A stretch of DNA of 64,000 nt from Lyngbya sp. CCAP 1446/10 (GTDB lineage: Bacteria; Cyanobacteriota; Cyanobacteriia; Cyanobacteriales; Microcoleaceae), in NCBI RefSeq assembly GCF_026130175.1, contig NZ_JAIGNI010000030.1, positions 1 through 64,000 of the forward strand, given 5' to 3'. A model generated the notes under the pieces. That model had not been told where the DNA came from, ran no database searches, and worked only from the letters and a program-made list of their open reading frames with translations. The translations under genes and the position numbers were made by a program. Below, one piece after another: positions 1-10,037 of this stretch (position 1 is its first letter; the number at the start of each line of letters is the position of its first letter).

Positions 1-30
1 CTCTCCCCCTCTCCCCCTCTCCCCCTCCGC
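1..30. repeat. Short tandem repeat, CTCTCCCC-type
   Basis: About four copies of an octamer close to CTCTCCCC lie just after the 3' end of the first minus-strand gene. The same motif recurs near 45,433. It is a short tandem repeat of the kind common between cyanobacterial genes; the array may continue outside the window. Confidence 0.7.
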
Positions 31-32
31 AT

Positions 33-1706
33 TCAGTCGCTAAATAACTCAGGCAGCCGATCGCGCAACTCAGCATTTAAACGCGGCAACTCATCCCGCA
101 TTTGCAAGTACCAATCTCGCCGCTGGCCGTAATGTCCGCACAACAAGCGGTTATCGCGCACCCATTCATAAGCATTCGCGGCTATTTCTTGGCGCATAGA
201 AGTATCAGAAATCAGCGAATTTAGCTTGATTTCAAACTCTTTTTCATGTTTATAAATCAATCCGGTTTCACCTTCGACTATCGAATGTTCGTACACAGTT
301 GGACTTGCCAAAACCGCAACTCCCCGCGCCGCACATTCAATGAATTTCAAATCTGATTTCATTTCGTTAACCGGGTTGGCAACGAGCGGCAGCAAAGCTA
401 TATCGCAACTGTACATTATTTCTTGATACCGTTCATAACTGCAAAATGATTCAAATTCTTTTTGCTGTATTTCCAAGGATTCAAAAAATCGGCGGTCGTG
501 GATAACTTTAACTCGAATCCGGTGTTTGTGTGCAACTAAAACTCTATTCAGTGCTGCCATAATTGGCTGCCAATCATTTTCGCGATTGAGCGCACCAAAA
601 AATATTGTGACGGTATGTTCTGCTGGATAGATTCGCGGCGGAGGTAGATAAGCTAGTTGATTGGGAAATACGGCAACATTATGATTGTAGTGTCGCAAAA
701 TTTTGGCTAGCGGTTCTGTTGTAGTTTGAACGCAGTGACAGCCGCGATAGCTGAGGTAATTATTGTCTGCGTATTCGCGACGGCGGATGGGATTGTCGTC
801 AATTTCGGCTACTATTAAATAGTCTTGTTGTAGTAGTTCTTTCAGTTTGGGAATGTAGCCTGGATATTGCATGATTGTCCGCTGCCAGATGAAGACTTTT
901 TCTTCTCCAGGTAACGGAGGAATTAATTCTGCTGCTTTTACTGCGGATACGGTGCGGACACCGGGAATTGTGGCGCTAAATTTGTCCGGTTCCAAAACTC
1001 GCACGCGATCGCACCCAGTAGGAGCCATAATAATGGTTTGGATCAGTAGTCTGCGGGGCGGTATGGTCGATTTGGTCGATCGCACGATATAATATTCAGC
1101 ACCCGTTTCCGTAGCAAAATCGCTGGATTTGAGCTCTAAGGCCTTCACCATTGGATACAGCAATTGCTGGAATTGGGCAAAATTTTCCGTTTTGTGTCCC
1201 TGCCCTTGCAATTCGTACACCTGCAATCCGGCTTGAGCAAATAATGATTTAATACTTTCAAGGGTAAACCAGTGCTGCATCTTGCTGTCGGGATTTTCCC
1301 AATGTCCCCGCAACAGATTAACAATACGCCGCCAGTATTGAACGTTGGGAATTGTCGCGAAAACTTGCCCCTCCGGCTTCAGCAAAGCACTGTACTGCTG
1401 TAGTATCTCCCAGGGGTTTTTAAGATAGGGTAGCAAGTCGCCAAAAATCAAGCAATCGACGCTGCCGGGGGCGATGTCGAGACTTGCGATCGCAATTTCT
1501 TCAATATCGGCTACCGTCACCCAGTTTAGCCGATCGACTGCAATTTTAGCTTTTTCTCGATCGCATTCAATGCCAATATACTGACAATGGGGATTAATCA
1601 GCTTGTACTGTTCGCCCCTAGAACCCGTACCGCAGCCAATTTCGACAATGACTTTAGCATCCGGCGGTAGCAGCTTGAAGAGGTCGTGGTTGACGCGATC
1701 GATCAC
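33..1706 (-). CDS. Methyltransferase-glycosyltransferase fusion protein
   Basis: This 557-residue protein joins two catalytic modules. Residues about 15-170 form a class I SAM-dependent methyltransferase; motif I is [11 protein letters not shown] near residue 20, followed by an acidic residue (IGIECD) expected to bind the SAM ribose. Residues about 225-535 resemble a GT-B glycosyltransferase, with a family 4-like C-terminal segment ([28 protein letters not shown] has the E-x7-E-like donor site context). The start is a GTG at 1706. It is likely cytosolic and probably modifies and extends a surface glycan, in keeping with its neighbours. Substrates cannot be read from the sequence. The gene is transcribed away from the large glycosyltransferase gene that starts at 2172. 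The fold calls are fairly secure, the pathway is inference. Confidence 0.75.
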   Translation of the reverse strand: MIDRVNHDLFKLLPPDAKVIVEIGCGTGSRGEQYKLINPHCQYIGIECDREKAKIAVDRLNWVTVADIEEIAIASLDIAPGSVDCLIFGDLLPYLKNPWEILQQYSALLKPEGQVFATIPNVQYWRRIVNLLRGHWENPDSKMQHWFTLESIKSLFAQAGLQVYELQGQGHKTENFAQFQQLLYPMVKALELKSSDFATETGAEYYIVRSTKSTIPPRRLLIQTIIMAPTGCDRVRVLEPDKFSATIPGVRTVSAVKAAELIPPLPGEEKVFIWQRTIMQYPGYIPKLKELLQQDYLIVAEIDDNPIRRREYADNNYLSYRGCHCVQTTTEPLAKILRHYNHNVAVFPNQLAYLPPPRIYPAEHTVTIFFGALNRENDWQPIMAALNRVLVAHKHRIRVKVIHDRRFFESLEIQQKEFESFCSYERYQEIMYSCDIALLPLVANPVNEMKSDLKFIECAARGVAVLASPTVYEHSIVEGETGLIYKHEKEFEIKLNSLISDTSMRQEIAANAYEWVRDNRLLCGHYGQRRDWYLQMRDELPRLNAELRDRLPELFSD

Positions 1707-2171
1707 TTTCCCTAAAATTCCTGATTAGTTATCGTAAAATCAAACTGAACAAGCCATGCCGACCGACAACCAGCCGAAGGTTAGCATTTCGATGCCAGTA
1801 TACAATGGCGATCGGCACATTTGTCAAGGACTAAATTTTCAGTGACCAACTCTTTCTCTTCCCTCTCTTCTCTAACTCTGGCTTCTCTGCGTCATCTACC
1901 GTTCATTTAAACCTTATTCACCAATCCTGCAAAGATTCTTCCTATATATTAGCAAATATTGAACAAAATGATAACTTCGTCTCAACCCTCTAAGCTGTTG
2001 CGGCATTTCAATCCTATGTCAAGAAATAATTAAACTCTTGTGGTGTGGGCTTCTAGCCCGCCCAGAATATGCAATTTTAATACGCAACAGCTTAACGCAA
2101 TTGAGACGATCAATTAATTCAGCTTATTACTCAAAAACAAACACAACACTGCCCTAAATACATAAAAAACT
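1707..2171. other. Divergent intergenic region containing a MITE-like element
   Basis: This 465-base gap separates two divergent genes, so promoters for both should lie here, but no strong consensus is visible. Positions 1855-1900 carry a degenerate CTCT-rich repeat also seen elsewhere in the window. Positions 1978-2108 hold an inverted-repeat element listed separately. No open reading frame looks coding. Confidence 0.6.
1978..2108. mobile_element. MITE-like inverted-repeat element, 131 bp
   Basis: The ends are imperfect terminal inverted repeats: CGTCTCAA then TAAGCTGTTGCG on the left (1978-2002), and CGCAACAGCTTA then TTGAGACG on the right (2083-2108). The interior contains a small GGGCTTCTAGCCC-like palindrome near 2047-2060 and has no coding capacity. 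The layout is that of a non-autonomous mobile element or a large palindromic repeat. Mobility is inference, since no related transposase is in the window. Confidence 0.6.
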
Positions 2172-5100
2172 ATGAACTATAATCTAGGACTTAACATCGC
2201 CGGCTACATCAACGGCGAATTTGGCGTAGGAGAAGGAGTAAGAGCAAACATCAGAGCCGCAGAAGCCGCCGATATTCCCTTCGTCATCAACAATTTTACC
2301 CGCAGTCCCCACCGTAAAAAAGACACCACATATCAAAACTTTAGCCCAGACAATCCCCATCCAGTAAATTTAATTCAAGTCAACGCCGATGAAGTTGAAA
2401 CATTTATCAAAGATAGAGGTTCCAGCTATTTTGAGCATAAATATAATATCGGCTTTTGGGCCTGGGAAATTTCCGCATTCCCCCCAAAATGGCAGCCAGC
2501 ATTTAACCACTTTCACGAAATCTGGACTTACAGCAATTTTTGTGCCGAAGCAATTGCCCAAGTCTCGCCAATTCCCGTCATCAAAATCATGCCCAGTATT
2601 TCTTTACCTGCACCTTCCCTGAGCAGAGAAGCACTGAATTTACCTCAAAATAAATTTATTTTCCTGTTTGTATTCGACTTTTGCAGCCGCATTGAGCGCA
2701 AAAATCCTTTGGCGACAATCCAAGCATTTAAAGCAGCTTTTGGCGAAAATGACCGCGTATTATTGGTTCTCAAATCTTCCAACTCAGACAAAAATCTCCA
2801 AGATTTAGCATTATTAAATTCTGCCATAGCTAAGTCTTCAAATATCAAACATTTAGACGGGTATTTGTCTAAGAATAAAATTAACGGTTTGCTTGACAAT
2901 TGCGATTGTTACGTATCTCTGCACCGCTGCGAAGGATTCGGCTTGACAATGGCTGAGGCGATGTTTTACGGCAAACCTGTAATTGCCACGGGTTATTCAT
3001 CAAATACAGAATTTATGAATGTCGGTAATAGCTTTTTAGTTAAGTATAAATTAATTCCAATTGAGCAAGATTGCGGGCCTTATAAAAAAGGTAATGTTTG
3101 GGCTAACCCGGATGTCGAACACGCTGCTGAGTTAATGCGATATGTCTTCAATAATTACCAAGAAGCTCAACAAATTGGAGTGGTAGCTACTGCGGAAATT
3201 CAAACTTTACTCAATCCGAAATTTACAGGTAGTAAAATTAGAAAACGTCTCGAATATATTGCCGAGATTACCGATAATTTTCAAAACTTGCCTCTGTCAG
3301 GAACAGCCAAAGCAAAGTCTGCAAAAATTCAGGGTGACTTGTATAAACATTCCTTGTCATTGCGAGGAACGAAACAATCTCCTCCCCAAGCCGACTTGCA
3401 ATCATCGCAGCCCAATATTAAATCAAAAGTTGAATTGCGAAGCTGGCAGCCTTTGGTGAGCATTTGCATTCCGACATACAACGGAGAAGCATTTATTGAA
3501 GAAACAATCAAAAGCGCGATCGCCCAAACGTACTCTAACATAGAACTGATTATATCCGACGACGGCTCCACAGACCGCACAATTGCGATCGCCCAAACCT
3601 TCCAATCCCAAACATCCGCCGACTTCAGCATCATCCTGCACCGCAACTACGGCTTATCACAAAACTGGAACTTCTGCATCAAGCAAGCCAAAGGTGAATA
3701 CATCAAATTTCTGTTTCAAGACGACTTACTCGCACCAGAATGTATCGAAAAAATGGTCGCCGTCGCCCAACAAAACCCAGAAATTGGCATGGTTTTCTCC
3801 CCGCGCGCTATCACAATCGATGAAGATGAATCTCACCCAATTTTGCGAAGAGCTTCCAAATCAATCAAAGACTTGCATAAAAGTTGGTCAAATCTAAAAT
3901 CAATTCAGCCTGGAAAAGAATTACTAGCAGATACTAACTGCTTGAACAACCCCATTAACAAAATTGGCGAACCGAGTACCGTCTTAATTGCCGCCAGAGT
4001 CTTTGCAGAAATAGGATTGTTTGATTCAGGATTATCTCAATATGTAGACTTAGATATGTGGTGGCGGATTATGGGGAATTATCACATCGGGTTTGTAGAC
4101 GAAAAACTGTCGTCACTGCGGATTCATCCCGAACAACAAACTTGGAAAAACTTCGCTGCTGGGGAAAATCATAAAGATGTCGTCAGATTTTACAAGAAAT
4201 TACTAAATAGTCCTGATTACAGTTTCCTGAATCAACAAATTAAACAGACAATCCGCCAAAAGTTAGCATCGAGAACCCAGCCTAATATATCTGACTTGTC
4301 AGCACTGGTTGAAAAGTACAAAAAATTGCCATCAAACCATTCTCTTCTGGCGCAAATGCGCCAACACCGCCAACAACTAGCTGAATATTGGCTGAATTAT
4401 CCCATAGAAAAATTAGAAAATGCTTACTCGCAAGCAGCCGGGAAAGCTCATAAATTGCTACTAAATAGCCACCTCAAACATGAAATTTTAACCGAGTCGG
4501 AACAAAGTTTTGTCCAGCAGTTATGCTCGAAACTTGCTGAAGCAGGGGAAGTTGCCGATCAGATTCAATATTCTCTGGCAGCGATGCTGTACTGCGAGGC
4601 TTATCAGTTGCCGTTAGAGTATAAAAATTCAGCGATTCCCCAGTGGTTTTTTGATGATTTCCTGAAATTTCTATTTCAGTCTCCGACTTGTTTTCAACAA
4701 ACGGGAGAGGTTGAAAAGTATTCTGAATATTTCGAGGATTTAATCGAGTATGTTGCTGCGAATATCGCCCGTTTTCCCGATGCAGAAGTTTGGTGTTATG
4801 TAGCGGCATTTATTGCCAAGAGTGTTAGCTTCAAATTTTTGTATTTGAACGATGCAAATTTGCTCAATGTATTGAACCAGCGAGCTGATATTCTGGAATT
4901 TCATTTAAAAAATATCGGATCTAAAATAGACTGGGATTTTGCTGATAGAAAACCTGAGCCAACTAAGATTAGAGTCGGCTTTTTGCTCGATAAAATTAGT
5001 GCTGAATTAGAGACTTTTGCTGCAATTCCAGCTTTTGAATATTTAGAAAGAGACAAATTTGAAGTTATCGTGTATTATTTCCAGGTAGAAGATGAGCGAC

Positions 5101-6101
5101 TGGCGAAATATTGCGAAAGTTGCGCTGACCAACTGGTGCAATTGCCGGCAGATTTGCAAGAGCAAGTGCAAGAAGTTCGATCGCACGATTTAGATATTCT
5201 GCTAATTTGCACTAATATCGCCGACACATCTCAACCAACCGCGCTGCTGTGCTTGCACCGACTGGCGCGCGCGCAAATGGCTACCGCTGCATCAAATCCC
5301 GCCACCACCGCAGCCCGCAATATCGATTATTTGATTGTCGGAGATTTGACATTGCCCGCAGGCGCAGCAGCAGAGTATCGCGAACAATTAATTACTTTAG
5401 AAGGTTCGGGAGTTTGTTTCAGCTATCCTACTGTAGAGTTAGCACCTGCCACAGTTGAACCGACTCGCAGCAGTTGGGGAGCCACCGATGAATCTGTAGT
5501 GTTCATCTCCTGTGCTCGGGCTTGGACAATTATCCCAGAATTGCGAGAAACTTGGGCAAAAATTATTGCCGCCGTACCGAATTCTATTTTAGTTTTGTAT
5601 CCCTTTCGCTCCCGCGCCGAAAACTATCCGACGGTGCCTTTTTATCACCAAATTCGATCGACTTTCGGGGAATTTGGGATTGACAAAAAGCAGTTAGTTG
5701 TGATACGGGCGCTACCAAATCGCGCAGATTGCATAAAATGTCTGGAATTGGCTGATATATACTTAGACTCCTATCCATACAGCGATGTCGGCTCCTTAGT
5801 AGAACCGCTGTTAGTGGGGTTGCCTGTAGTGGCAAGAAAAGGGCAAGAAACTCGCGATTCGCGCGTCGCAGCAGTCCTCGAAGAATTACAACTTCCGGAA
5901 CTGGTAGCAAACAGCGAGAACTCTTATATAGAACTGAGTACAGCACTGGGAACCAATCCAGAACTGCGCCGGCGCTATCGGGATCGAGTCCAGCAAACAA
6001 TGCTGGCAAATCCCAAAATTCTCGACAGCCGCGCTTACTCCCATCAGATAGGCCAACTATTTGAAAGGAACCCCGTCAGGATGCAAAGCGTCAAGAAATA
6101 G
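2172..6101 (+). CDS. Three-module glycosyltransferase (GT4 + GT2 + GT41/OGT-like)
   Basis: This 1309-residue protein appears to hold three glycosyltransferase modules. Residues 1-370 resemble family 4, with the donor-site segment SLHRCEGFGLTMAEAMFYGK near residue 250. Residues about 428-690 are family 2: an N-terminal VSICIPTYNG strand, DDGSTD, and the metal-binding-like FQDD. Residues about 935-1300 resemble the catalytic half of O-GlcNAc transferase (GT41/SPINDLY type), including RVGFLLDKIS, LYPFRSRAENYP and DIYLDSYPYSDVGSL-like segments. The usual TPR array of GT41 is absent; a helical stretch at 700-930 takes its place. Residues about 390-420 are a linker partly encoded by a genomic repeat. 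It probably builds a surface glycan or glycosylates a protein. Donor and acceptor are unknown. Confidence 0.8.
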   Translation: MNYNLGLNIAGYINGEFGVGEGVRANIRAAEAADIPFVINNFTRSPHRKKDTTYQNFSPDNPHPVNLIQVNADEVETFIKDRGSSYFEHKYNIGFWAWEISAFPPKWQPAFNHFHEIWTYSNFCAEAIAQVSPIPVIKIMPSISLPAPSLSREALNLPQNKFIFLFVFDFCSRIERKNPLATIQAFKAAFGENDRVLLVLKSSNSDKNLQDLALLNSAIAKSSNIKHLDGYLSKNKINGLLDNCDCYVSLHRCEGFGLTMAEAMFYGKPVIATGYSSNTEFMNVGNSFLVKYKLIPIEQDCGPYKKGNVWANPDVEHAAELMRYVFNNYQEAQQIGVVATAEIQTLLNPKFTGSKIRKRLEYIAEITDNFQNLPLSGTAKAKSAKIQGDLYKHSLSLRGTKQSPPQADLQSSQPNIKSKVELRSWQPLVSICIPTYNGEAFIEETIKSAIAQTYSNIELIISDDGSTDRTIAIAQTFQSQTSADFSIILHRNYGLSQNWNFCIKQAKGEYIKFLFQDDLLAPECIEKMVAVAQQNPEIGMVFSPRAITIDEDESHPILRRASKSIKDLHKSWSNLKSIQPGKELLADTNCLNNPINKIGEPSTVLIAARVFAEIGLFDSGLSQYVDLDMWWRIMGNYHIGFVDEKLSSLRIHPEQQTWKNFAAGENHKDVVRFYKKLLNSPDYSFLNQQIKQTIRQKLASRTQPNISDLSALVEKYKKLPSNHSLLAQMRQHRQQLAEYWLNYPIEKLENAYSQAAGKAHKLLLNSHLKHEILTESEQSFVQQLCSKLAEAGEVADQIQYSLAAMLYCEAYQLPLEYKNSAIPQWFFDDFLKFLFQSPTCFQQTGEVEKYSEYFEDLIEYVAANIARFPDAEVWCYVAAFIAKSVSFKFLYLNDANLLNVLNQRADILEFHLKNIGSKIDWDFADRKPEPTKIRVGFLLDKISAELETFAAIPAFEYLERDKFEVIVYYFQVEDERLAKYCESCADQLVQLPADLQEQVQEVRSHDLDILLICTNIADTSQPTALLCLHRLARAQMATAASNPATTAARNIDYLIVGDLTLPAGAAAEYREQLITLEGSGVCFSYPTVELAPATVEPTRSSWGATDESVVFISCARAWTIIPELRETWAKIIAAVPNSILVLYPFRSRAENYPTVPFYHQIRSTFGEFGIDKKQLVVIRALPNRADCIKCLELADIYLDSYPYSDVGSLVEPLLVGLPVVARKGQETRDSRVAAVLEELQLPELVANSENSYIELSTALGTNPELRRRYRDRVQQTMLANPKILDSRAYSHQIGQLFERNPVRMQSVKK
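3346..3410 (+). repeat. Genomic repeat inside the coding sequence (interdomain linker)
   Basis: The stretch around TTGTCATTGCGAGGAACG resembles a repeat often found between cyanobacterial genes. Here it is in frame and codes for part of the linker between the GT4 and GT2 modules (residues SLRGTKQSPPQADLQ). A related GGAACGAAGC palindrome lies at 40,653-40,694. Calling it an inserted repeat is inference from motif similarity. Confidence 0.5.
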
Positions 6102-6227
6102 ACAGCAATAGCGCTAGCTTTCTTGAGGCTCTGCTATCATCGGGGAATCGACGGGTTAGTGGTTGTCGCTCTTTTCCTGCCACACCTAAATTAAAAGGGG
6201 AAGCGCAAGTCAGTTGGAGATTAAAAA

Positions 6228-6977
6228 ATGACAGGACTTTTTCAAATAGGCGATAAATTACTGCAAGCTCAGGATATGCCATCGCTCCTGAAGCGTTACC
6301 AGTTGATGCCCCAATTCTTACGGGGTGTAATCATCGACCAAGCGATCGCATCCTTTAGTTGCAGCGACGAAGAAGGCCACTCCGCCGTCGAGAACTTTCT
6401 GGCACAGCACCAACTGACAGCCCCTGAAGCCAAAGAAGCTTGGCTGCGCAGTCAAAATATGACGGAAGAAGAACTTCAAGAGATGGCCGTCAGGCCCTTG
6501 CTGATCGAAAAATTCAAGCAAGAGACTTGGAGACCTAAAGTAGATAATTATTTTTTAACCCGCAAAGCCAGCCTAGACCACGTAGTCTATTCCCTGGTGC
6601 GCACCAAAAACCCAGCACTGGCAAACGAACTTTACTTTCGCATCCTGGAAGGGGAACAAAGCTTTGCCGAAGTGGCACGCGACTTCTCGGAAGGCCCCGA
6701 ATCCAAGTCTGGCGGCTTGTTGGGCCCAGTACCCCTGAGTCAGCCTCACCCAGCAATCAGTAAACTTTTATCAGTCAGCCAGCCAAATCAACTCTGGACG
6801 CCGCGTCCTCTGGCAGAATGGATGGTAATTATTCGACTAGAAAAGTTCATGCCAGCCCAGCTCGATGAATCGATGCGGCTGCACTTGATTAACGAACTCT
6901 TTGAAAGCTGGCTCGCCGAACAAATATCGCAAATAGGCCCGCTACAGCCCCTCTCTTCTGTGTCTTCAATATCATGA
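6228..6977 (+). CDS. PpiC/parvulin-type peptidylprolyl isomerase
   Basis: This 249-residue protein has a parvulin-like rotamase core at about residues 115-210. Visible hallmarks are FAEVARDFSEGPESKSGGLLG and the following PVPL segment. There is no signal peptide or membrane segment, so it should be cytosolic, unlike SurA or PrsA. The N-terminal 100 residues are helical, as in SurA-type chaperones. Its stop codon overlaps the ATG of the downstream ABC exporter (ATGA at 6974-6977), so the two are translationally coupled. This suggests it keeps an exported substrate foldable or delivers it to the secretion machine. A start at 6228 is preceded by a TTGGAGA-like ribosome site. The isomerase call is good; the client role is inference. 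Confidence 0.85.
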   Translation: MTGLFQIGDKLLQAQDMPSLLKRYQLMPQFLRGVIIDQAIASFSCSDEEGHSAVENFLAQHQLTAPEAKEAWLRSQNMTEEELQEMAVRPLLIEKFKQETWRPKVDNYFLTRKASLDHVVYSLVRTKNPALANELYFRILEGEQSFAEVARDFSEGPESKSGGLLGPVPLSQPHPAISKLLSVSQPNQLWTPRPLAEWMVIIRLEKFMPAQLDESMRLHLINELFESWLAEQISQIGPLQPLSSVSSIS

Positions 6978-9900
6978 CTTCTTCCGCTGTTTCCCTCTCC
7001 CAAATTCAGGATTTCTTAGCTCAAACACCTCCCTTTGACCGTCTCTCAGAGACGGCTCTCACGGCCTTGGTGGCTAAATGCCAGCTCCTTGGCTACCGGA
7101 CGGGGCAACCCCTGTTTGAACGCGAAAAAATGCCGACTCAGGTGGCAATTATCTATCAAGGACAGGCCCGGCTGTTGGGCTTTGACCAGCGCTCGCAGCG
7201 CCACGTGAGTTTACGATTGGTGCAGTCAAAGGAAATTGTGGGCTGGGCTGGCTTGCTCAGGGGTGTTCCCTGCGAAACTGCGATCGCCTCTACGGATGTC
7301 GTCGCGATCGTCATACCTGCCGAAGATTTCTTGAGTGTACTGGAAAAACAGCCGACATTTGGAGAAGCTTTTCGCGATCACTGTTCCTTGAGCGAAGTAT
7401 TTGAACTGTTGAGTCTGGAATTGCAGCGCCAAGCCGATGGTACTTCTAATCTCAAGGAACTGACTATGCACGCTTGGCAAGACGCGACAGTTGTCAACGT
7501 GCCAAGCGGTAACAAAAAAACTCAGGATCTCGCACAAGAGCTAGATGCCGATCGAATTTGGCTCGTCAGCAGCGGCGTTTTGGGCGAGTTTCCCACCGGC
7601 AGCCGCTTCTCTATGGAAAATGCAGCCAAATCGTTAAAAGTAGAAGGCCGCGCGGGCGCTCGCTTAATTGGCTTCCGCGAACCCCCAGAATCTCAACCAG
7701 ACCCATCAAGCGTATTAGATGCCGAGACAGAGATAGCAGGCTTTGGCGAGAAGCCACCTGGTGGAAAATTGCTCGACATTACGATCGCCCCAGAGCGTCC
7801 CCCAGAACCCGGAGACAACCAACCAAAGGATGCGGCGAGATACCCAATTTTCCGGGGCAAAGGGCAGATTGACGCGCCCCTAGCTTGCTTCCAGATGTTG
7901 AGCAAGTATTTCGGCCTAAAATTTCGGCGAGATATTATCCGCAAAGTTCTCGAAAATCAGTTAAAAACTGCGGGTTCTATCAGTATCCAAGCCTGCGGTG
8001 CGATCGCCCAAAGCATCGGCCTAACGCCCCAATTGGCGCAAGTTCCCGCAGAAGCCATCAACCGCATCAAAGCCCCGGTAATGATTAAATGGGAAAATAG
8101 CTTTGCCATTATTTACAGCATTACCGAGCAAGAATTGGTGATAGCGACAGCCGAAAAAGGGCTGATGCGGAAGCGAGTACCTCAGTTTAAAGAAATCTGG
8201 GGAGAATCAGGAGAAGTCCTGCTACTGCAAGCTCCGCAAGTCGAACAAAAAGAGCAGTTCAGCTTCTGGTGGTTTGTGCCGGCGCTGATGGAACACAAGA
8301 CAGTGTTTTTTGAGGTATTGCTCGCCTCATTTTTCGTGCAGCTATTCGGTCTGGCAAACCCATTAATCAGCCAAGTAATTATTGATAAAGTATTAGGTCA
8401 GCGCAGCATTGACACCCTGGATATTTTGGGGGCGTTTTTGTTAGGTGTTGCCCTGTTTGAAGGACTGCTAAACGGTTTGCGTACCTTCTTGTTTATAGAC
8501 ACCTCAAACCGCATCGACGTTAAATTGAGTGCAGAGGTAATCGACCACTTGCTCCGGCTGCCCCAGAATTACTTTGATAATCGGCGCGTCGGAGACATGG
8601 TTTATAAATTCAGCATGATGGGCCAGATTCGGGAATTCATGACGAGTACAGCTTTGACAGTTGTTCTCGATGCAGTATTCTCTGTGGTTTACGTCGCCGT
8701 CATGCTCTCCTACAGCGTGAAGCTAACCTTTGTATCTTTGGCAGTGGTACCGATACTGGCGCTGATGATTATTCTGATCAATCCGCTGGTGCTGCGCCTG
8801 ATCAAACAGAGAAATATGCGTTTTGCTGACTCTCAATCTTATCTAGTGGAAGTAGTCAGCGGGATTCAAACTGTTAAGGCTCAAAATATTGAATTGAAAT
8901 CCCGTTGGGAGTGGTCGAGCCGCTACGCTAAATACATTACAGCTAGTTTTAAAACAATTATCACAGGGACTACGGCAGGTACCATTAGCAGCTTTTTAAA
9001 CCAGGTGGGTAACTTGGCTCAGTTGTGGGTGGGAGCTTATTTGGTACTGAGCAATGACATTACTTTGGGTCAGTTGATTGCTTTCCGAATTATTTCCGGG
9101 AACGTGACTGGTTCGCTGCTGCGTTTTGTGAGCGTGTGGCAGAGTTTCCAAGAGGTCTCGATGTCGATCGATATGCTCAAGGATATCGTCGATACGCCGA
9201 CGGAAACCAGCGATGAAGACCGCAACAATATTCCGTTGCCCGCAATTCAAGGGCAGGTGACATATGAGGAGGTTTCCTTCCGATTCCTGGAGAGCGGAGC
9301 TCTACAATTGGCGAATGTGAATTTGGATTTTCCCGCTGGCAGTTTTGTGGGAATTGTGGGGGGAAGCGGTTCCGGTAAAAGTACGGCGATGAAGCTGTTG
9401 CAGCGTCTTTATGCCCCGCTTTCGGGACGAATTTTTATTGACGGTTACGACATTGCTAAGGTGGAGTTATATTCGCTCCGCAGCCAACTTGGGGTAGTGC
9501 TGCAAGATACTTTACTGTTTAACTGCTCGGTACAAGAAAACATTGCTCTAAGTAATCCTGATGCGAGTACGGATGAGATTGTGCGAGCTGCGAAACTAGC
9601 AGTGGCTCACGATTTTATTATGGGTTTGCCCGCTGGCTACAATACGATCGTGGGAGAACGGGGTGCGTCGCTTTCTGGGGGTCAAAGGCAGCGTTTGGCG
9701 ATCGCCCGGACGATTTTGCAAAACCCGAAACTGCTAATCTTGGACGAAGCTACAAGCGCCCTGGACTACCATTCCGAACGCCAGGTTTGCAATAACTTAG
9801 CAGAATCTTTCGCCGGTCGCACGGTGTTTTTCATTACTCACCGCCTGACTACAATTCAAAACGCCGACATAATTATTATGATGGATCAAGGCTCTGTAGT

Positions 9901-9985
9901 CGAGCAGGGAAGTCATAAAGAATTAATGGCTCTTAAAGGACGTTATTATTGCCTCTTCCAACAACAAGAGTCATCGAATACTTGA
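6974..9985 (+). CDS. Type I secretion ABC exporter with CNB-like and degenerate C39 domains
   Basis: This 1003-residue inner-membrane exporter has four parts. Residues about 15-135 resemble a cyclic-nucleotide-binding (CRP-like) domain. Residues about 285-410 are a C39 peptidase-like domain in which the catalytic cysteine is replaced (IDAPLACFQM where families have DCG) and the catalytic histidine is missing (WENSFAIIY). It is therefore probably a non-cleaving docking domain like that of HlyB. Residues about 425-700 form the membrane domain. Residues about 755-1000 form the ATPase, with Walker A GGSGSGKST, signature LSGGQRQR, Walker B LLILDEATSALD and switch ITHRL. The gene overlaps the upstream isomerase by four bases and is followed after 52 bases by an HlyD-like gene, giving a three-gene secretion operon. 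The exported substrate is not identifiable here. Confidence 0.92.
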   Translation: MTSSAVSLSQIQDFLAQTPPFDRLSETALTALVAKCQLLGYRTGQPLFEREKMPTQVAIIYQGQARLLGFDQRSQRHVSLRLVQSKEIVGWAGLLRGVPCETAIASTDVVAIVIPAEDFLSVLEKQPTFGEAFRDHCSLSEVFELLSLELQRQADGTSNLKELTMHAWQDATVVNVPSGNKKTQDLAQELDADRIWLVSSGVLGEFPTGSRFSMENAAKSLKVEGRAGARLIGFREPPESQPDPSSVLDAETEIAGFGEKPPGGKLLDITIAPERPPEPGDNQPKDAARYPIFRGKGQIDAPLACFQMLSKYFGLKFRRDIIRKVLENQLKTAGSISIQACGAIAQSIGLTPQLAQVPAEAINRIKAPVMIKWENSFAIIYSITEQELVIATAEKGLMRKRVPQFKEIWGESGEVLLLQAPQVEQKEQFSFWWFVPALMEHKTVFFEVLLASFFVQLFGLANPLISQVIIDKVLGQRSIDTLDILGAFLLGVALFEGLLNGLRTFLFIDTSNRIDVKLSAEVIDHLLRLPQNYFDNRRVGDMVYKFSMMGQIREFMTSTALTVVLDAVFSVVYVAVMLSYSVKLTFVSLAVVPILALMIILINPLVLRLIKQRNMRFADSQSYLVEVVSGIQTVKAQNIELKSRWEWSSRYAKYITASFKTIITGTTAGTISSFLNQVGNLAQLWVGAYLVLSNDITLGQLIAFRIISGNVTGSLLRFVSVWQSFQEVSMSIDMLKDIVDTPTETSDEDRNNIPLPAIQGQVTYEEVSFRFLESGALQLANVNLDFPAGSFVGIVGGSGSGKSTAMKLLQRLYAPLSGRIFIDGYDIAKVELYSLRSQLGVVLQDTLLFNCSVQENIALSNPDASTDEIVRAAKLAVAHDFIMGLPAGYNTIVGERGASLSGGQRQRLAIARTILQNPKLLILDEATSALDYHSERQVCNNLAESFAGRTVFFITHRLTTIQNADIIIMMDQGSVVEQGSHKELMALKGRYYCLFQQQESSNT

Positions 9986-10037
9986 TATCTCAAAACACAC
10001 AACTGATCGCTAACAATTAGTAATTGAGAAGTAACAT

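Noticed and set aside
7855-8240. Active C39 peptidase domain in the ABC exporter
   Set aside because: The catalytic cysteine position reads Ala-Pro and the histidine position lacks His, so it should not cleave leader peptides.
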